DNA of 64,000 nt from Mycocentrospora acerina (taxonomy: Eukaryota; Ascomycota; Dothideomycetes; Pleosporales). Positions within the stretch are counted from its first letter, which is position 1; every line of letters begins with the position of its first letter. This document shows positions 35,405-46,077 of this stretch, piece by piece. Below the pieces are notes generated by a model. That model was not told the DNA's origin. It made no database searches and saw only the letters and a program-made list of their open reading frames with translations. Location: assembly GCA_022701365.1 (NCBI GenBank), contig JAKUHH010000216.1, positions 682,001-746,000 of the forward strand, given 5' to 3'. The position numbers and the translations under genes were made by a program.

Positions 35405-36670
35405 CTATCTCCTCCCCTTTCCACGGCCACCAAACCCCCACCCAATCTGGTTGGCCATCTTCACATCTACATTCAATTCGTCGGCGTATGCATACACAAG
35501 TCCAGGGTTCTTTTGGAACCACCTTCCACACATAATCACATCTAGACCCGATTGTAGAAAATCCTCGGCCATCGTCGCTGTCTTGATACCGCCCACAGCC
35601 GACACCACAGCCTTATCACCAATCACCTTCTTAATTTCCTGTGCGAAACCAGCCTGATATCCTGGTCCGGATTTGATACTAGTTGACTGCTTCGGATGAA
35701 TGCCACCCGAGGAAACATCGATAAAGTCCACACCACGATCAACCAGCAAGGGGCTGAGCCGACAACTATCAGCTACAGTCCAGCTCTCTGGGAACTCATC
35801 CTTCATGTTATCGAACCAGTCCGTCGCGCTGATGCGAACGAAGAGAGGCATATCATCTGGAATAGCAGCTCTAGTTAACTCTGCAATCTCCAGCACTAAT
35901 CTCGTTCTGTTCTCCCAACTTCCACCATACCGATCCGTCCGCTGGTTGCTCAGCGGGGACAAAAACTGGTGAATAAGATATCCATGTGCAGCATGGATTT
36001 CAACGACATCAAATCCTGCCGTTACCGCTCGCCTTACAGCAGCAACGAAATCAGTCTTGAACTCCTCAATTTGCTGGATTGTCATAGCCTTGGGCTGCGC
36101 GTATACATTGTTGAATGCGATAGCTGATGGTGCATAGACCTTGTCTGGCCAGCCACCAATATCCGCCGTCGCCAGCCCGTTACTACTGATAAAAGGGGCA
36201 ACGGTACTACTCTTGCGTCCTGCATGTCCGAGTTGGATGGCCATTTTTTGACCCTGCGAATGTGCAAACTCGACGATTCTTTTCAGTGGTGCGATCTGTC
36301 CGTCTTCCCATAATCCAATATCTTGCGGCGTGATGCGACCATCTTTTTGTACTGCGGTGGACTCTACAAATGAGAGGCCTGGTCCGCGCTGGATGATACC
36401 GCCTAGGTGTGTGAGGTGCCAGTCTGTGGCATAGCCGTCTTTGGCGGAGTATTGGCAGAGCGGGGCGAGGAACAGGCGGTTTTGGAATGTTGTGCCGCGG
36501 ATGGTGAGGGGGGTGAAGAGCTTAGGTTGAGGACCTCCCTCTGTCAAGCTGGAAACGAAGGTTCCAGATGGGGGGGCTTGGTGGGGTGTGTAGTATGGCG
36601 CACCTGGAGCGGCGGGATTGTCGTTCTTAGCGGCCATGGTTGTCAACGAGTTGATGATACTGGTAATCAA
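35405..36670 (-). CDS. NADH:flavin oxidoreductase, Old Yellow Enzyme family (YqjM-like)
   Basis: A single exon of 421 residues. The family uses FMN and NAD(P)H to reduce the C=C bond of unsaturated carbonyl compounds. The beta/alpha barrel starts at LFTPLTIRGTTFQNRLFLAPLCQYSA, where the Cys is the redox-modulating residue of the YqjM branch. Substrate-type residues are in QLGHAGRKSS and in VEIHAAHGYLIHQFLSPLSNQR. RYGGSWENRTRLVLE is the family signature. The late VGGIKTATMAEDFLQSGLDVIMCGRWFQKNP binds the FMN phosphate. The true start may be the second Met (residue 12), since the first 11 residues are hydrophobic and unlike the family. Physiological substrate is unknown. Confidence 0.93.
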   Translation of the reverse strand: MITSIINSLTTMAAKNDNPAAPGAPYYTPHQAPPSGTFVSSLTEGGPQPKLFTPLTIRGTTFQNRLFLAPLCQYSAKDGYATDWHLTHLGGIIQRGPGLSFVESTAVQKDGRITPQDIGLWEDGQIAPLKRIVEFAHSQGQKMAIQLGHAGRKSSTVAPFISSNGLATADIGGWPDKVYAPSAIAFNNVYAQPKAMTIQQIEEFKTDFVAAVRRAVTAGFDVVEIHAAHGYLIHQFLSPLSNQRTDRYGGSWENRTRLVLEIAELTRAAIPDDMPLFVRISATDWFDNMKDEFPESWTVADSCRLSPLLVDRGVDFIDVSSGGIHPKQSTSIKSGPGYQAGFAQEIKKVIGDKAVVSAVGGIKTATMAEDFLQSGLDVIMCGRWFQKNPGLVYAYADELNVDVKMANQIGWGFGGRGKGRR

Positions 36671-37668
36671 GTATGACAGTAAGGTCTGTGATGTTTCTCG
36701 CTAAAGGAAGGATATCCTAATAGAGAACGCTTCTGCAGTTAAACGTTTGACTCAAATTGACGTAGATGTGATCGTTTACTCTTCTTAAATCTCGATGACA
36801 TATCCAGCTCTATATACCCTATCTTTCACTTGGCCTATCATAGTAGTCGGGGTAACACCAACGGCCACGCCCTGCGCCCTACATCCACTCTTTTGATAAA
36901 GTTGTATTTGTAATCCTCTCAGTCCAATGATGCCAATGTTGAGTTCGGTTCGGAGCTCGGAGGCTAACTAGTCACACTTGGTAATTAGCGCCCGAGTGCA
37001 CAACGAAATAACGTCAAGGTTCCCATGGTCATTCTTGACACGATGAAAAGGACAGAATTTTACAATCTATTGAAGATAGTAGGCGCAGGGAGCTTCAAGA
37101 TAGTGTGGATTGCTTTTCGGATTGAGGAATTTGACGGTTACCTAGTTTTCAACTTGTTGTGTCACGCTCAAGATAGCACTTTACACAATATGTTCATTAC
37201 TCTTCATATTCTACAGCAAATTTCCTTTCAGCTCTGCGTTCAACTCAATCTCACCTTAGGAAGGAGTTCCAAAGAATTCAACCCAGTCCCCAGCACGAGA
37301 TGTTAACTCAGATCCCAGGTATCTCAACACTCGCCACTCCAGATCGCACGCAATCACTTGGTCATCTAGGGGTGGCTGGAAATTTGAAATTGAAAGAACT
37401 CTCACTGGTTTTTTTGGGAACAAGGTTCAACGCTGAACATATGCAGTCATTGCGGTGTGGAGTTCGGAGACAGCAGTTAGCTTCGGGAACGACACCCGAA
37501 TGCCTCCGACATGGATTCAAACTTTCAAGTACGGGTGGCCAGCTTCGACATGATTATCTGCTCATTTGGCTATAGCAGAGCCATAAAATTTTCATTCATC
37601 AATCTAACTAGTCTTACAAGATGACTCCAACAAACTGCCTCTTAAAACACACCCATTCATCGCAGCAC
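36671..37668. other. AT-rich intergenic
   Basis: It holds the OYE promoter. Two plus frames of 91-93 codons (37025-37306, 37300-37575) show no conserved features. Confidence 0.45.
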
Positions 37669-39081
37669 TCAAGCTGACGCACTCGCTTTCTTGGCCGAAG
37701 CTTTAACAGTTACTCTCTCTACTGCCTTCGGCGGAAAGAGATCCTTGGATATGCTTAGAAAAGTCCCCAAAATAGATGAGAGCATAAGGAAGAAGGTTGT
37801 CGGATTTTTGTAGGCGATAAAGGCTGCTGTCCACGCACTAATAGCGTTTACCTCCCACCAAAACTTCCACAACATTTTCCATACCGCGTGATCGGTAAGG
37901 GTTCGCACTTCGTGTTCCAAACGATCAACGCGAGATGGGAGTAACAGTGCAGACCAATGGGCTCGGAATATAATGAGGTCGAGTTGGATATCTTTTAATA
38001 GCTCCTCTTTCGTATCGACTCGATGTCTCCAAAAGGAGTGGAGCTCCTTTGAAATCGTGTCATACGGATGCTCGTAATTCATAAATTTGACCCATTTGGT
38101 TATGGTTGCTTTGGCGACTTCATCATCCACTTCGAACCATTCTCCATGTTTGGTGGGACAGTCCTTTTTGGAAAAGCACTCTTCACAAAAATATGGCCGA
38201 CAAAGATTCTTCAGGTCCTTGTGAATGAGAAGTTCGACTCGCATGTAATTGCTAGTTGATATCTTGTAGTCCTCTATCAGCTCGATTCCGCAAGCTCTCC
38301 GCATTTGATTTAAACGAACATCTGTGTCGACTGATCTTCCTATTTTTCGAAGTAAGGGGCGCGATGGGTCACGACATATATAGATTTGGCCAGATACATC
38401 GTCTTTTGTCAACGAAGTCTTGAGAGCAGTTCGTAAGTCCGCATGCATTTTCAATGCCTTCAGAGTTGAGCTGGAATCGCTCGGCAATTTGGGATATCCC
38501 GGGTGTTCTGGACTTTTCGCTTCCTTAGCGCCATACGGCGAAATAGCTGGTAATTCTTGCTCTACTGGCAAAGGAGTTGTTACATTCGGTTCTTGTGTTT
38601 TCAAAGGCGTTTGTTGAGGAGTAATTGGGGGATCGAAATTAGGTGATCCTAAAGATCCATCAGGAAAGCTACGATTTAGCGTTGTATATTGTTCAGACGC
38701 TGCTTTCTTTCCCTTCCCAGGTCTGCGCGCATTTTTCACTTGATCGCCCTTCGAATCAGGCGTTGCAGGACCTTCAAAAGGTTGTCGATTTCCTGGTGAT
38801 GGAGTTGAAGGAGTCGAATTTGACTTTGTTCCAAATGTGGGTCTTGCCGGCATATCCTCAACCTGTTCCTCTGCGTCGTCCAAATTTTCACGTGTAGTAG
38901 AGCTATTCAACTGCTGCTTATTCCGAGGTGATCTCCTTAACTCCAAGTTACTCGGATTTTTCGGCTCTTCCAAGGCTTTTTTAAATACCCTCAAGGAAGG
39001 CGATGCCCCAGACGCAGACATCTCATCTATCTGGTTAGATCCGGAGTGTTTATTTGGCACCGGTTGACGAGGAGAAGCCAT
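37669..39081 (-). CDS. T5orf172 (GIY-YIG-like) domain protein with C-terminal membrane segments
   Basis: A single exon of 470 residues. The first 190 residues are Pro/Ser-rich and disordered, with SPxK-type phosphorylation sites. Residues about 225-330 match the T5orf172 domain: a GIY-YIG-related core in which GQIYICRDPS...LLRKIGRSVDTDVRLNQMRR carries the characteristic Arg, and the CRPYFCEECFSKKDC...HGEWFEVDDE block follows with paired cysteines that may bind zinc. The C-terminus has an aromatic helix and a likely membrane segment (TTFFLMLSSILGTFLSISKDLF), then a Lys/Ala/Ser tail. The domain is best known from phage and bacterial DNA-binding proteins; fungal copies are common but little studied. 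The membrane tail is an oddity for a nuclease-like fold. Confidence 0.8.
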   Translation of the reverse strand: MASPRQPVPNKHSGSNQIDEMSASGASPSLRVFKKALEEPKNPSNLELRRSPRNKQQLNSSTTRENLDDAEEQVEDMPARPTFGTKSNSTPSTPSPGNRQPFEGPATPDSKGDQVKNARRPGKGKKAASEQYTTLNRSFPDGSLGSPNFDPPITPQQTPLKTQEPNVTTPLPVEQELPAISPYGAKEAKSPEHPGYPKLPSDSSSTLKALKMHADLRTALKTSLTKDDVSGQIYICRDPSRPLLRKIGRSVDTDVRLNQMRRACGIELIEDYKISTSNYMRVELLIHKDLKNLCRPYFCEECFSKKDCPTKHGEWFEVDDEVAKATITKWVKFMNYEHPYDTISKELHSFWRHRVDTKEELLKDIQLDLIIFRAHWSALLLPSRVDRLEHEVRTLTDHAVWKMLWKFWWEVNAISAWTAAFIAYKNPTTFFLMLSSILGTFLSISKDLFPPKAVERVTVKASAKKASASA

Positions 39082-39862
39082 GATAATTGATGAGTGTTAA
39101 GTGATGATTGGAAAATGATAAACAACAGAAAAAAGATATATAACAATACTGTAGCAGCGAGTAAACCGATGATTCTACCCATCTCCCCTCCACAACACGC
39201 ACTCTTATATACACACCCAAAGAACCCACCAGCCCTCCCTCACCCCACAGCCAACACACCTAGATATCACGCGCATACAAGTGAGGCTGTACAAAACACC
39301 GTGCCGCTGTGCCGCAAAGCGGCCCGTTTCGCTGCACAAACGGACTTGCATCTACAAACCGTCAACGCTGAACGCGATTTGTGTATCAGCCACGGTTTCA
39401 GGCAGCACTTGCGTGCGTGAAGCACTACTCCTGCGTTGATGGAAGGTCACCACGAAGCGCGAGGTGGTCCGTGAGCAGTTTGCGGAATAGTAAAGATAGG
39501 ATTGGGGGCCATGATCATATAGAAGCCCCTGATTATAAATTAGGAGAATGATGTTGTGTAGGATCTAGTGTAGAATGGTAGTCAGGACAGGCTAGGCGAT
39601 TGTTTCATCCATGAAATCGGGATGTTGGTGGCGTCTGTTCAAGATAGGTAACTGGCAGTCTCGTTAGCGATGTGCATGCGTGCGCGAAATAAGTGGGGTG
39701 GAACAAACAGGCCCGAAGATTAGGATGTTGGGAATCGCGCTTATAAACGTACCGAGCGTATGGATTGAGAAATAATGCTAGAAGACTAAATTAATTGATC
39801 CTAGTCTTCAATGTTCGTTGCATTTACAAGGCCGCTCCTTCAACAAGTCATCTGCCCAAATC
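39082..39862. other. Intergenic
   Basis: Promoter of the T5orf172 gene to the left, 3' flank of the Zn2Cys6 gene to the right. A 108-codon plus frame at 39094-39420 shows no family features. Confidence 0.45.
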
Positions 39863-42338
39863 TTAGGCATAACGACTTATCTCCCCCCTGTTAAACAACT
39901 CGTTCTCTAACTTCTCCCAGTCATCTTGTTCTACACCAGTGAAGATCAAACCCAGTGGATGATATACCGAATAGAGAGAGCCTTCGTCTGCCAGCGGCAG
40001 ACTGGCAAGATCCGCACTAAGAACTTCCGTTCGCCTTGCATCAATTGAATTAGTTCTAGCCATCACTGGTTGCGAATTACTAATTAACCCATTCTCGGTT
40101 GCTGCGGAGTTGCTCTGAGTTTCTGTCATAGAATCGTAGCCGTTGATGAATGAAAATGGCTGCATCAACGTTCCAAAATCAAGCGGGGTTGGGGGGCTCG
40201 ACTGCGAAGTTGTTGGCGGTTCAGCTGGCGTTGAGATGTTTGCGTACATGTGGTCGAGCTCTGCGAGTCGGCTCGCTGCCGCTCGATTGCCCAGCCTAGC
40301 AAGATATCGCAGTATCGCCCGACACTCATCGATACCTTGAAGTCCCAAATGCTTGCCTGGGTGTATAACTTCAACAAGAACGAAGATAAAGCCGACCGAG
40401 AAGGTTGCGTCAAGATCTAGAAACGCGTGTTTGGCTGTTTGTATGTCAGTCTTGTACATTGGGTTTGATTCGGTTTCTGTACCGAGTAGTTCCCGTTCTC
40501 GAAGCTGTTTCAATATAGCCAGAGTCTTTGAGCAGGTCTCAACACATATCTCAGCCAACCGTACTAAAGACGGGCTTATCGTGCTGAGTGGTGTCTCATT
40601 ATTTGAGCCCCGACTATGGCGAGCCATGTAAAGCAAAACTGGGCGAGCAGCGTGCATAACAGCCTGAAAGTCTTAGCAATAAACAGTAGAAATGTCTGCA
40701 AATTCTTACAGAGAAGACGGAAATGTACAAGCCTGAGCTGGTTCGAGCTGTGATCAAAGGAGCTTCTGCGAATGGCCGTCCAGCTACTAGAAGCCTTGCT
40801 GGCTCAAATTGCATCAGGTATTCTGCCGGCATGGTGATTTCAATATCGTAGAGTGTATGTAGAATGTCTTGAACTTTGGCAATGAATTCCCTCTCTGGTC
40901 TGTCTTCTTGCGAATATATAGCTAGATACTATTGTCAGCTATGGTATGTCTCATGTTTGGGCTCAATGGCATACTAGACACAATACGACCAGTGACTTGG
41001 GCCGTCCGCATATTGATAGAAAGTGCTGTTGACGACTGGTATCCTGGAGCTTCGAAAGGCGGCCATGCAGTAATGGAATGATCACTGATTGACATGGGAT
41101 ATCCACAAGCCGCGCATAATCTTCTTTCTTGCATGTATACTGACCACCATAGTCTGTTTCGATGGATGTTCTCAGACCTGTAGCTAACGTCGTTGCCTGC
41201 TTGCTGTAACCCATGGCTGATAGCAAGACGAAGGGCTGTACTTGACTGAGCCGAGAACGTCAGCCGAGAGTAAAGTGGTACGTCAATGAATTGTACTCAC
41301 ATATAAATATGCATCACATTTCCGATCTGTGACCTGTAGATACAATGCTGTCAACGCGGCTATCTCGATGCCCAAAAGGCGATGCTGACGCAGCTCAGTA
41401 AGCATTGGCATCCGCCGCATTGCCTGCTTGAACAAGGCCGTTCCCGGAAGGTCACCATTGTCGTCATCTTTTGCAAGTAGGAGCCTGCCAACAGCAAACA
41501 CCAGACACATCTCCACGACGAGAAGTTCTGGAAGGTCGACCTGCGATGGCAGATTGGTATAAACAAGCGCCATGTTATCGGCAAAGGCTCGAACATCAAA
41601 AAGCTGTTGCGAGATGCCCACATTGAGTACCACCACCTCGAGCAACGAATTAGCCTCATCTTGTGTAGGCCAACTTTCGATAGCAGCCGAATTGCCAGAG
41701 GGACTGCTTGCTAAAGCACGTGCCGATCCAGAAACGAGCAACGTGCGGACCTCACTCCCAAACGTCTCGCTGGAAGAAAGTGCTGATTTCGGGGCTACTA
41801 TTGGCTGGGGTTAGTCCTTTTTAATGGATACATCGAATTGGCAATGGTGGGTGGAGCCTACCCCTAGCTGGTCTTATGCTCGATGGGAGTGGCCCTCCTG
41901 GCACTTCAGCCACACGATCTGTGCCAATCTCATTGACCCATGGCGATCTGGCTGGAACATACGAGTTCGAAGGTGTTATTGGTGATGCATAGCTACTTCG
42001 GGTACGATCTCGTTGTTCATCATTCTTAGCAGGCGCATCACTAGGCTGCTGCCGGGACGTCGGAATTGCGTCCTGCGATGCGCGGATCTGCCTGCAACAT
42101 ACTATTGTTACTAGAAGACGCGAGCGAACTCTCTAGATTGAGCTTACGAGAAGTGTGTTAGACGTCGTTTCTCTGGACGCGAAAAGACGCAGTCCAGGCT
42201 CCTCTTGGAACAGTAGCTGCAAGGCTGCGCACCAGAACACTTGACCTTCTTCTCCCGACACACGAGACAAGCATTGGAGGTCCGGGCCGCTTCGACAGAT
42301 CGTGCCAGCTGCTGTGATCTGGGAGTGTCCTCTTGCAT
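39863..42338 (-). CDS. Zn2Cys6 fungal transcription factor
   Basis: Six exons (42148-42338, 41862-42091, 41301-41797, 40975-41245, 40710-40921, 39863-40663) join in phase to 733 residues. The zinc cluster has Cys24, Cys27, Cys34, Cys40, Cys43 and Cys50 in the standard C-x2-C-x6-C-x5-C-x2-C-x6-C spacing, followed by a basic RPEKRR linker. The middle-homology region is recognisable from DAYLYSSTALRLAISHGL and NRLWWSVYMQERRLCAACGYPMSI. The C-terminal part is helical, then Ser/Thr/Pro-rich. All five introns are 46-64 nt. No target pathway can be read from the sequence; it lies 2.4 kb from the GlcNAc cluster, but the TMEM135-like gene is in between, so I would not assign it to that pathway. Confidence 0.9.
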
Positions 42339-42681
42339 TGGTGAAGATGAGTTCCGTGTTTGAAAGAGCCACGGAAAGGCGCGTAAGTGGAGTAGATAGA
42401 GCTTCCGAGAAGGTCCAAGGTTCCGATTGGCTGTTACTCCGAAGTCAGTATTCTCGATGACCGGGCCTTGTTGGCCTGCCCATGAAAACGTGTGGCCAGG
42501 TTTGGCTTGGCAAACATCACAGATCCAACTACAAAGTTTTGCAAATTATCAAGGGTCATTAGATTGCAAGAAAGCGCTTAATCTAAATCTTGAACCACTA
42601 TGATTACGTTGCGCTCAACGACCAACATTCAAAGAATATACGCTCAAAACTCGTCAATCAGATGTCATGTAGCACAGAACA
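42339..42681. other. Promoter region of the Zn2Cys6 gene
   Basis: In-frame sequence upstream of ATG 42338 stays open for about 200 bp without another ATG, so the start codon is the first one available. Confidence 0.45.
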
Positions 42682-44292
42682 TCACTTCGCCCCCCCATCG
42701 TTCTTGGCATCTTCATCCCTCGGGAGCGCGGCCCTATCAACCCATCCCTCGCCTCTCAAAATACCCAGTCCCTTCCGTGCAACACCACTGTTGACAGACT
42801 TGGGTGAAATCTCATACATGACGTTGACGGTGGCCAGACTCAAGACGAAAAGGAGCACGTCTCCGTTCTTGACGCCTCTCCACCAGCCTCTCTTGACACC
42901 GACCTTCCAGAGTGAATCGATCGACATGCGCGCCGAGTACAGGAAGTTTGATCGGCCGCCTCCGCGCTCAAGATATGCCCACAGCCCGCCGATGAATCCG
43001 CCTAGGAACCAACGCTGAGTGGGGATAAAGTTGCGAGGAAGGATGTTCTGGAAGAGGCAGATGGAGCCCCAGCTTGTGCCAATGGCGCCCGAGAGGAAAA
43101 GAGACATTTTAATGATGCGCTTGGCGAGCCCGTTGACAGCCGAAAGGGGAGAGGCGACGAAGGCCTTGTACCGTGGGACGCTTAGAGCTGTGAAGAAGAT
43201 TGCAAAAAAGCGAGCAATCTTGGGAAAAGCCTGTATCCAGTATTGTACGTAGGTTCGCAGGCATGACGGATCTTGTGGATGCAGGAGGGCACAAGACAAT
43301 GACTTGATGGCCGGGTGTGCTGGGGAAGTAATTGGTGAAATGGAAGCAAGGCGACTTGGGAGCGTTTGCTGGGTAGGGAATAGAATCGGAGAGATGAACG
43401 GCGGCCAGCGCTGCTTCGAGATTTCTGCCAAGCTGTCGACAATGTCGAATGTCCCAGGCCAAGACAGGTGCTCTGGGTAGTTCTCTGGTCTTTGCTGGAC
43501 GTACTCTGGCGAGTTATTGAGGATAAACTTTCCGTAGGAAGCTGGGAAACAGTCGCGATCAAAGACAAAGGCATGCAGCAGCTGTCCAGAAGCCAATGGC
43601 ATGAGCATCCACGACCCAAACCATGAAGGCTTGTTGCGTAGATATCCTTGCTCTTCCAGGTAGTTGTACGAGAACTCGAGAGCTCGCGTGAAGATGTATA
43701 TGGCGACTGTGATGCGCAGCTGGTCGCCCGGATACACGGCCAGGAAGAAGCCCGCCAGACTGGAGCCAATCGCGGGGGCCAGCCTGGAGGTCAGCGACCG
43801 CGAGACGCGTGGATTGCGCCGTCGAAAGGATTTGGCGTCATTGCTGAGGAGCGTCTCGCGCAGGCGGACGAAGAAGCGGCGGAGGAGGCGGTGAAACAGG
43901 AGGATGAGGGCGAGCGAGCTGCTGAGGCGGGCGTTGGGCGACTTCCAGATGGGGAGGCGCGGCTGGCGCTTCTGCTGGACTGCCCCTCGCGCCAGGAGCT
44001 TCGACGAGATCAGCTCCCACGCCTTGAGCGCCGAGAAGGTCAGGACGCCCAGCCGCAGCGACGCGCGCACGGCAGCGACGTTGTAGTCGTCAGGCCCCTT
44101 GACGAGCGCATCGTACCGCTTGGGGTGCAGCGTGCGCTTCTTCACGGCCGGCGCCCGGGACAGGAGGTACTGGTGGAGGAGCTGGTACTCGCGCGCGCTG
44201 ATGGTGTAGCGCAGCGCGTTGCGGAGAATCGGGTCAACCGGCGGCGCGCTGCCTGGAGGCGCTGGCTGCGATGGGCCCGACGACGACGACAT
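42682..44292 (-). CDS. TMEM135-like (peroxisomal Pmp52-type) membrane protein
   Basis: A single exon. From Met at 44292 it codes 536 residues; an in-frame ATG at 44334 would add 14. It contains a Tim17-like multi-pass arrangement typical of the TMEM135 family: an amphipathic Arg-rich start, then hydrophobic helices such as SLAGFFLAVYP and a second half with LSGAIGTSWGSICLFQ, FLGGFIGGLWAYLER and LFVLSLATVNVMYE. Cys-containing segments near SCALLHPQDPSCLRTY resemble the family's conserved CxxxHP motif. Animal TMEM135 and fungal relatives affect peroxisome and mitochondrial dynamics and lipid handling. The second ATG was chosen because MSSSSGPS starts a low-complexity leader and the upstream part is short. 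Confidence 0.8.
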   Translation of the reverse strand: MSSSSGPSQPAPPGSAPPVDPILRNALRYTISAREYQLLHQYLLSRAPAVKKRTLHPKRYDALVKGPDDYNVAAVRASLRLGVLTFSALKAWELISSKLLARGAVQQKRQPRLPIWKSPNARLSSSLALILLFHRLLRRFFVRLRETLLSNDAKSFRRRNPRVSRSLTSRLAPAIGSSLAGFFLAVYPGDQLRITVAIYIFTRALEFSYNYLEEQGYLRNKPSWFGSWMLMPLASGQLLHAFVFDRDCFPASYGKFILNNSPEYVQQRPENYPEHLSWPGTFDIVDSLAEISKQRWPPFISPILFPTQQTLPSRLASISPITSPAHPAIKSLSCALLHPQDPSCLRTYVQYWIQAFPKIARFFAIFFTALSVPRYKAFVASPLSAVNGLAKRIIKMSLFLSGAIGTSWGSICLFQNILPRNFIPTQRWFLGGFIGGLWAYLERGGGRSNFLYSARMSIDSLWKVGVKRGWWRGVKNGDVLLFVLSLATVNVMYEISPKSVNSGVARKGLGILRGEGWVDRAALPRDEDAKNDGGAK

Positions 44293-44334
44293 GTTGGATG
44301 TCTTGCGGCGTGGGTCTGACGACGGCAGAGGCAA

Positions 44335-44790
44335 TCATGGCGCGAGGGGTGGGCGTGTTTGTGGAGATCCGGGGATGCTAGCCCTGGCCATGACGTTGCC
44401 TCGGCTCCCCGGACTGCTGGGTCGACATGACTTCACATGCCTGTACGCTTCGACCAACGGCAATTCCAGCAGACGGTGTCAATACGGGAGCATGGTCAGG
44501 CGTGAGCTTCTCCCTCGACTGTGCCCTGGACACTGAGCGCAGTCAACAGGGCCCTTGACCACCTGCCCGCCCACTCACGTATATTTTGACTCGTCTCATG
44601 CCTTCTCTACACCACTGCGCGACAACATCATCTTTGCTAGCAAGTCGAGACCAGCCCAACATGGTCATAAATGTTCATACTTTTATCTATGTAAAGAACG
44701 AAAAACCTCTTCCTTCTCATGCAAAGCGAGTGAGTGTTGCAAATCAAAAACCAAGCTGGCTCATTCAAGGCCCCATCAGCGCTCCCACAA
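44335..44790. other. Promoter of the TMEM135-like gene / 3' flank of the deaminase gene
   Basis: No gene or repeat seen. It marks the left border of the GlcNAc cluster. Confidence 0.5.
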
Positions 44791-46077
44791 TCATACCACA
44801 AGTCGAGCACTCATCCTCACTGAGGGATTATCCTCCAACGCATCCATCGACCAGGATACTCGCTCATCCTTGCTAGATATCCGGGCGTTCATAGGCTCCA
44901 GGACTGGACTTGCGGAGCGAGAGATGTCCTGCTGTGGCACAGCTAGCGTAGTACCGTTAGTCTGGGGTACGGGAGCTAGGAGACTTTCTCTGTCAACAAC
45001 AGAGTCGCGCTTGCGTGGGAGCTTCTGCGGGAAGCCGAGCTCGTTGGCAACTCTCTCGATGCTCTTAAAGTACTTGACGGTCTTGACTTGCAGCTCCAAC
45101 GTAGCATCTTCATCGACCACAATCATTGCATGCGGGTGCATCTGAAGGCTAGACAGCGTCCAGTTGTGATTTACACCGCCTTCCATGCATTTCTGCAAGG
45201 CAAGTGCCTTGTGTGCCCCGGTGATGATGATGACAACCTCTCGTGCCTAGATTGTATTAGTCGCCGCTGAAGCATTACGCAACGGTGCTACTCACATCCA
45301 AGACGGTCTGAACGCCAACCGTCAGTGCCATCCTAGGCACCTGATCGAGGTTGTTGCCAAAGAACCTCGAGTTGGCGAGAACAGTATCATATGCCAGAGT
45401 CTTGACGCGTGTGCGGGACGCGAGACTGGAACCTGGCTCGTTGAAAGCAATGTGCCCATCAGGGCCAATGCCACCCAGGAACAACTCAATCCCGCCGGCT
45501 CGCTTAATCTTATCCTCGTACTCCTGACACTCAACCTCCAAGTCAGATGCATTGCCGTTGAGAATGTTAATGTGGCCAGGCTTCACGTCAACATGTGAGA
45601 AGAAATGCTTGTACATGAAGCTGTGGTAGCTCTCTGGGTGCTCTCGTGGGATCCCGACGTACTCATCCTGCCCTGGTCAGCTCACCTCGCATAAGATGAT
45701 TCACAGTAAGCCTTTAGGGCAAGGGTGGGGCTATATGATGCAGAACCCTGCTGCGTACCATATTGAAGGTGACCACATTCTGAAAGGAAATCTCGCCTGA
45801 TTTGTGGCGGTGAACAAGATGTCGGTACACATGGATTGGACTGCTTCCAGTAGGCAAGCCCAAGACAAAGGGTCGTTGTGGGGTAGGGGCGAAGGCTTTA
45901 ATGCGTTCTTGGAGAGCCGTTAGACAGCTGACAACACTTCACGAGGAGCGGCATATGCACCAATAATATAATTTGCAATGTACTCTGACACAGCTTCGGG
46001 TTCATCTCTGATGATCAACCGCCTGTATGCAGTAAGCGAGCTGTGAGACATTGACAGGCCTCTTCATGCACGTACAT
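44791..46077 (-). CDS. NAG1: Glucosamine-6-phosphate deaminase (NagB type), start codon split by an intron
   Basis: Coding pieces are 46076-46077 (only A and T of the start codon), 45961-46022, 45759-45907, 45296-45667 and 44791-45246, giving 346 residues. The enzyme turns GlcN-6-P into fructose-6-P and ammonium, the last step of GlcNAc use. With this model the catalytic residues fall on the same numbers as in E. coli NagB: Asp72, Asp141, His143 and Glu148. That makes the split ATG, and the protein start MRLIIRDEPE, very likely. The unspliced ATG at 46077 runs into a stop after 20 codons. The last 80 residues extend beyond the bacterial enzyme and are Ser- and charge-rich. It shares a 1.04-kb promoter region with the divergent transporter. 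Confidence 0.95.
46023..46075 (-). other. Intron that interrupts the start codon of the deaminase gene
   Basis: GTACGT donor follows AT directly, and the acceptor CAG precedes GCGGTTGATC, so ATG is formed only after splicing. It is 53 nt long. Confidence 0.85.

Noticed and set aside
37025..37575. Two overlapping plus frames of 91-93 codons
   Set aside because: No conserved segment; adjacent AT-rich sequence gives such frames by chance.
39863..42338. Zn2Cys6 factor as a second regulator of the GlcNAc cluster
   Set aside because: An unrelated gene lies between and no evidence links it; the Ndt80-like factor inside the cluster is the better candidate.
43648..44319. 223-codon plus-strand frame
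   Set aside because: It is antisense to the TMEM135-like gene, rich in Arg, Glu and Ala as expected from reading GC-rich coding DNA backwards.
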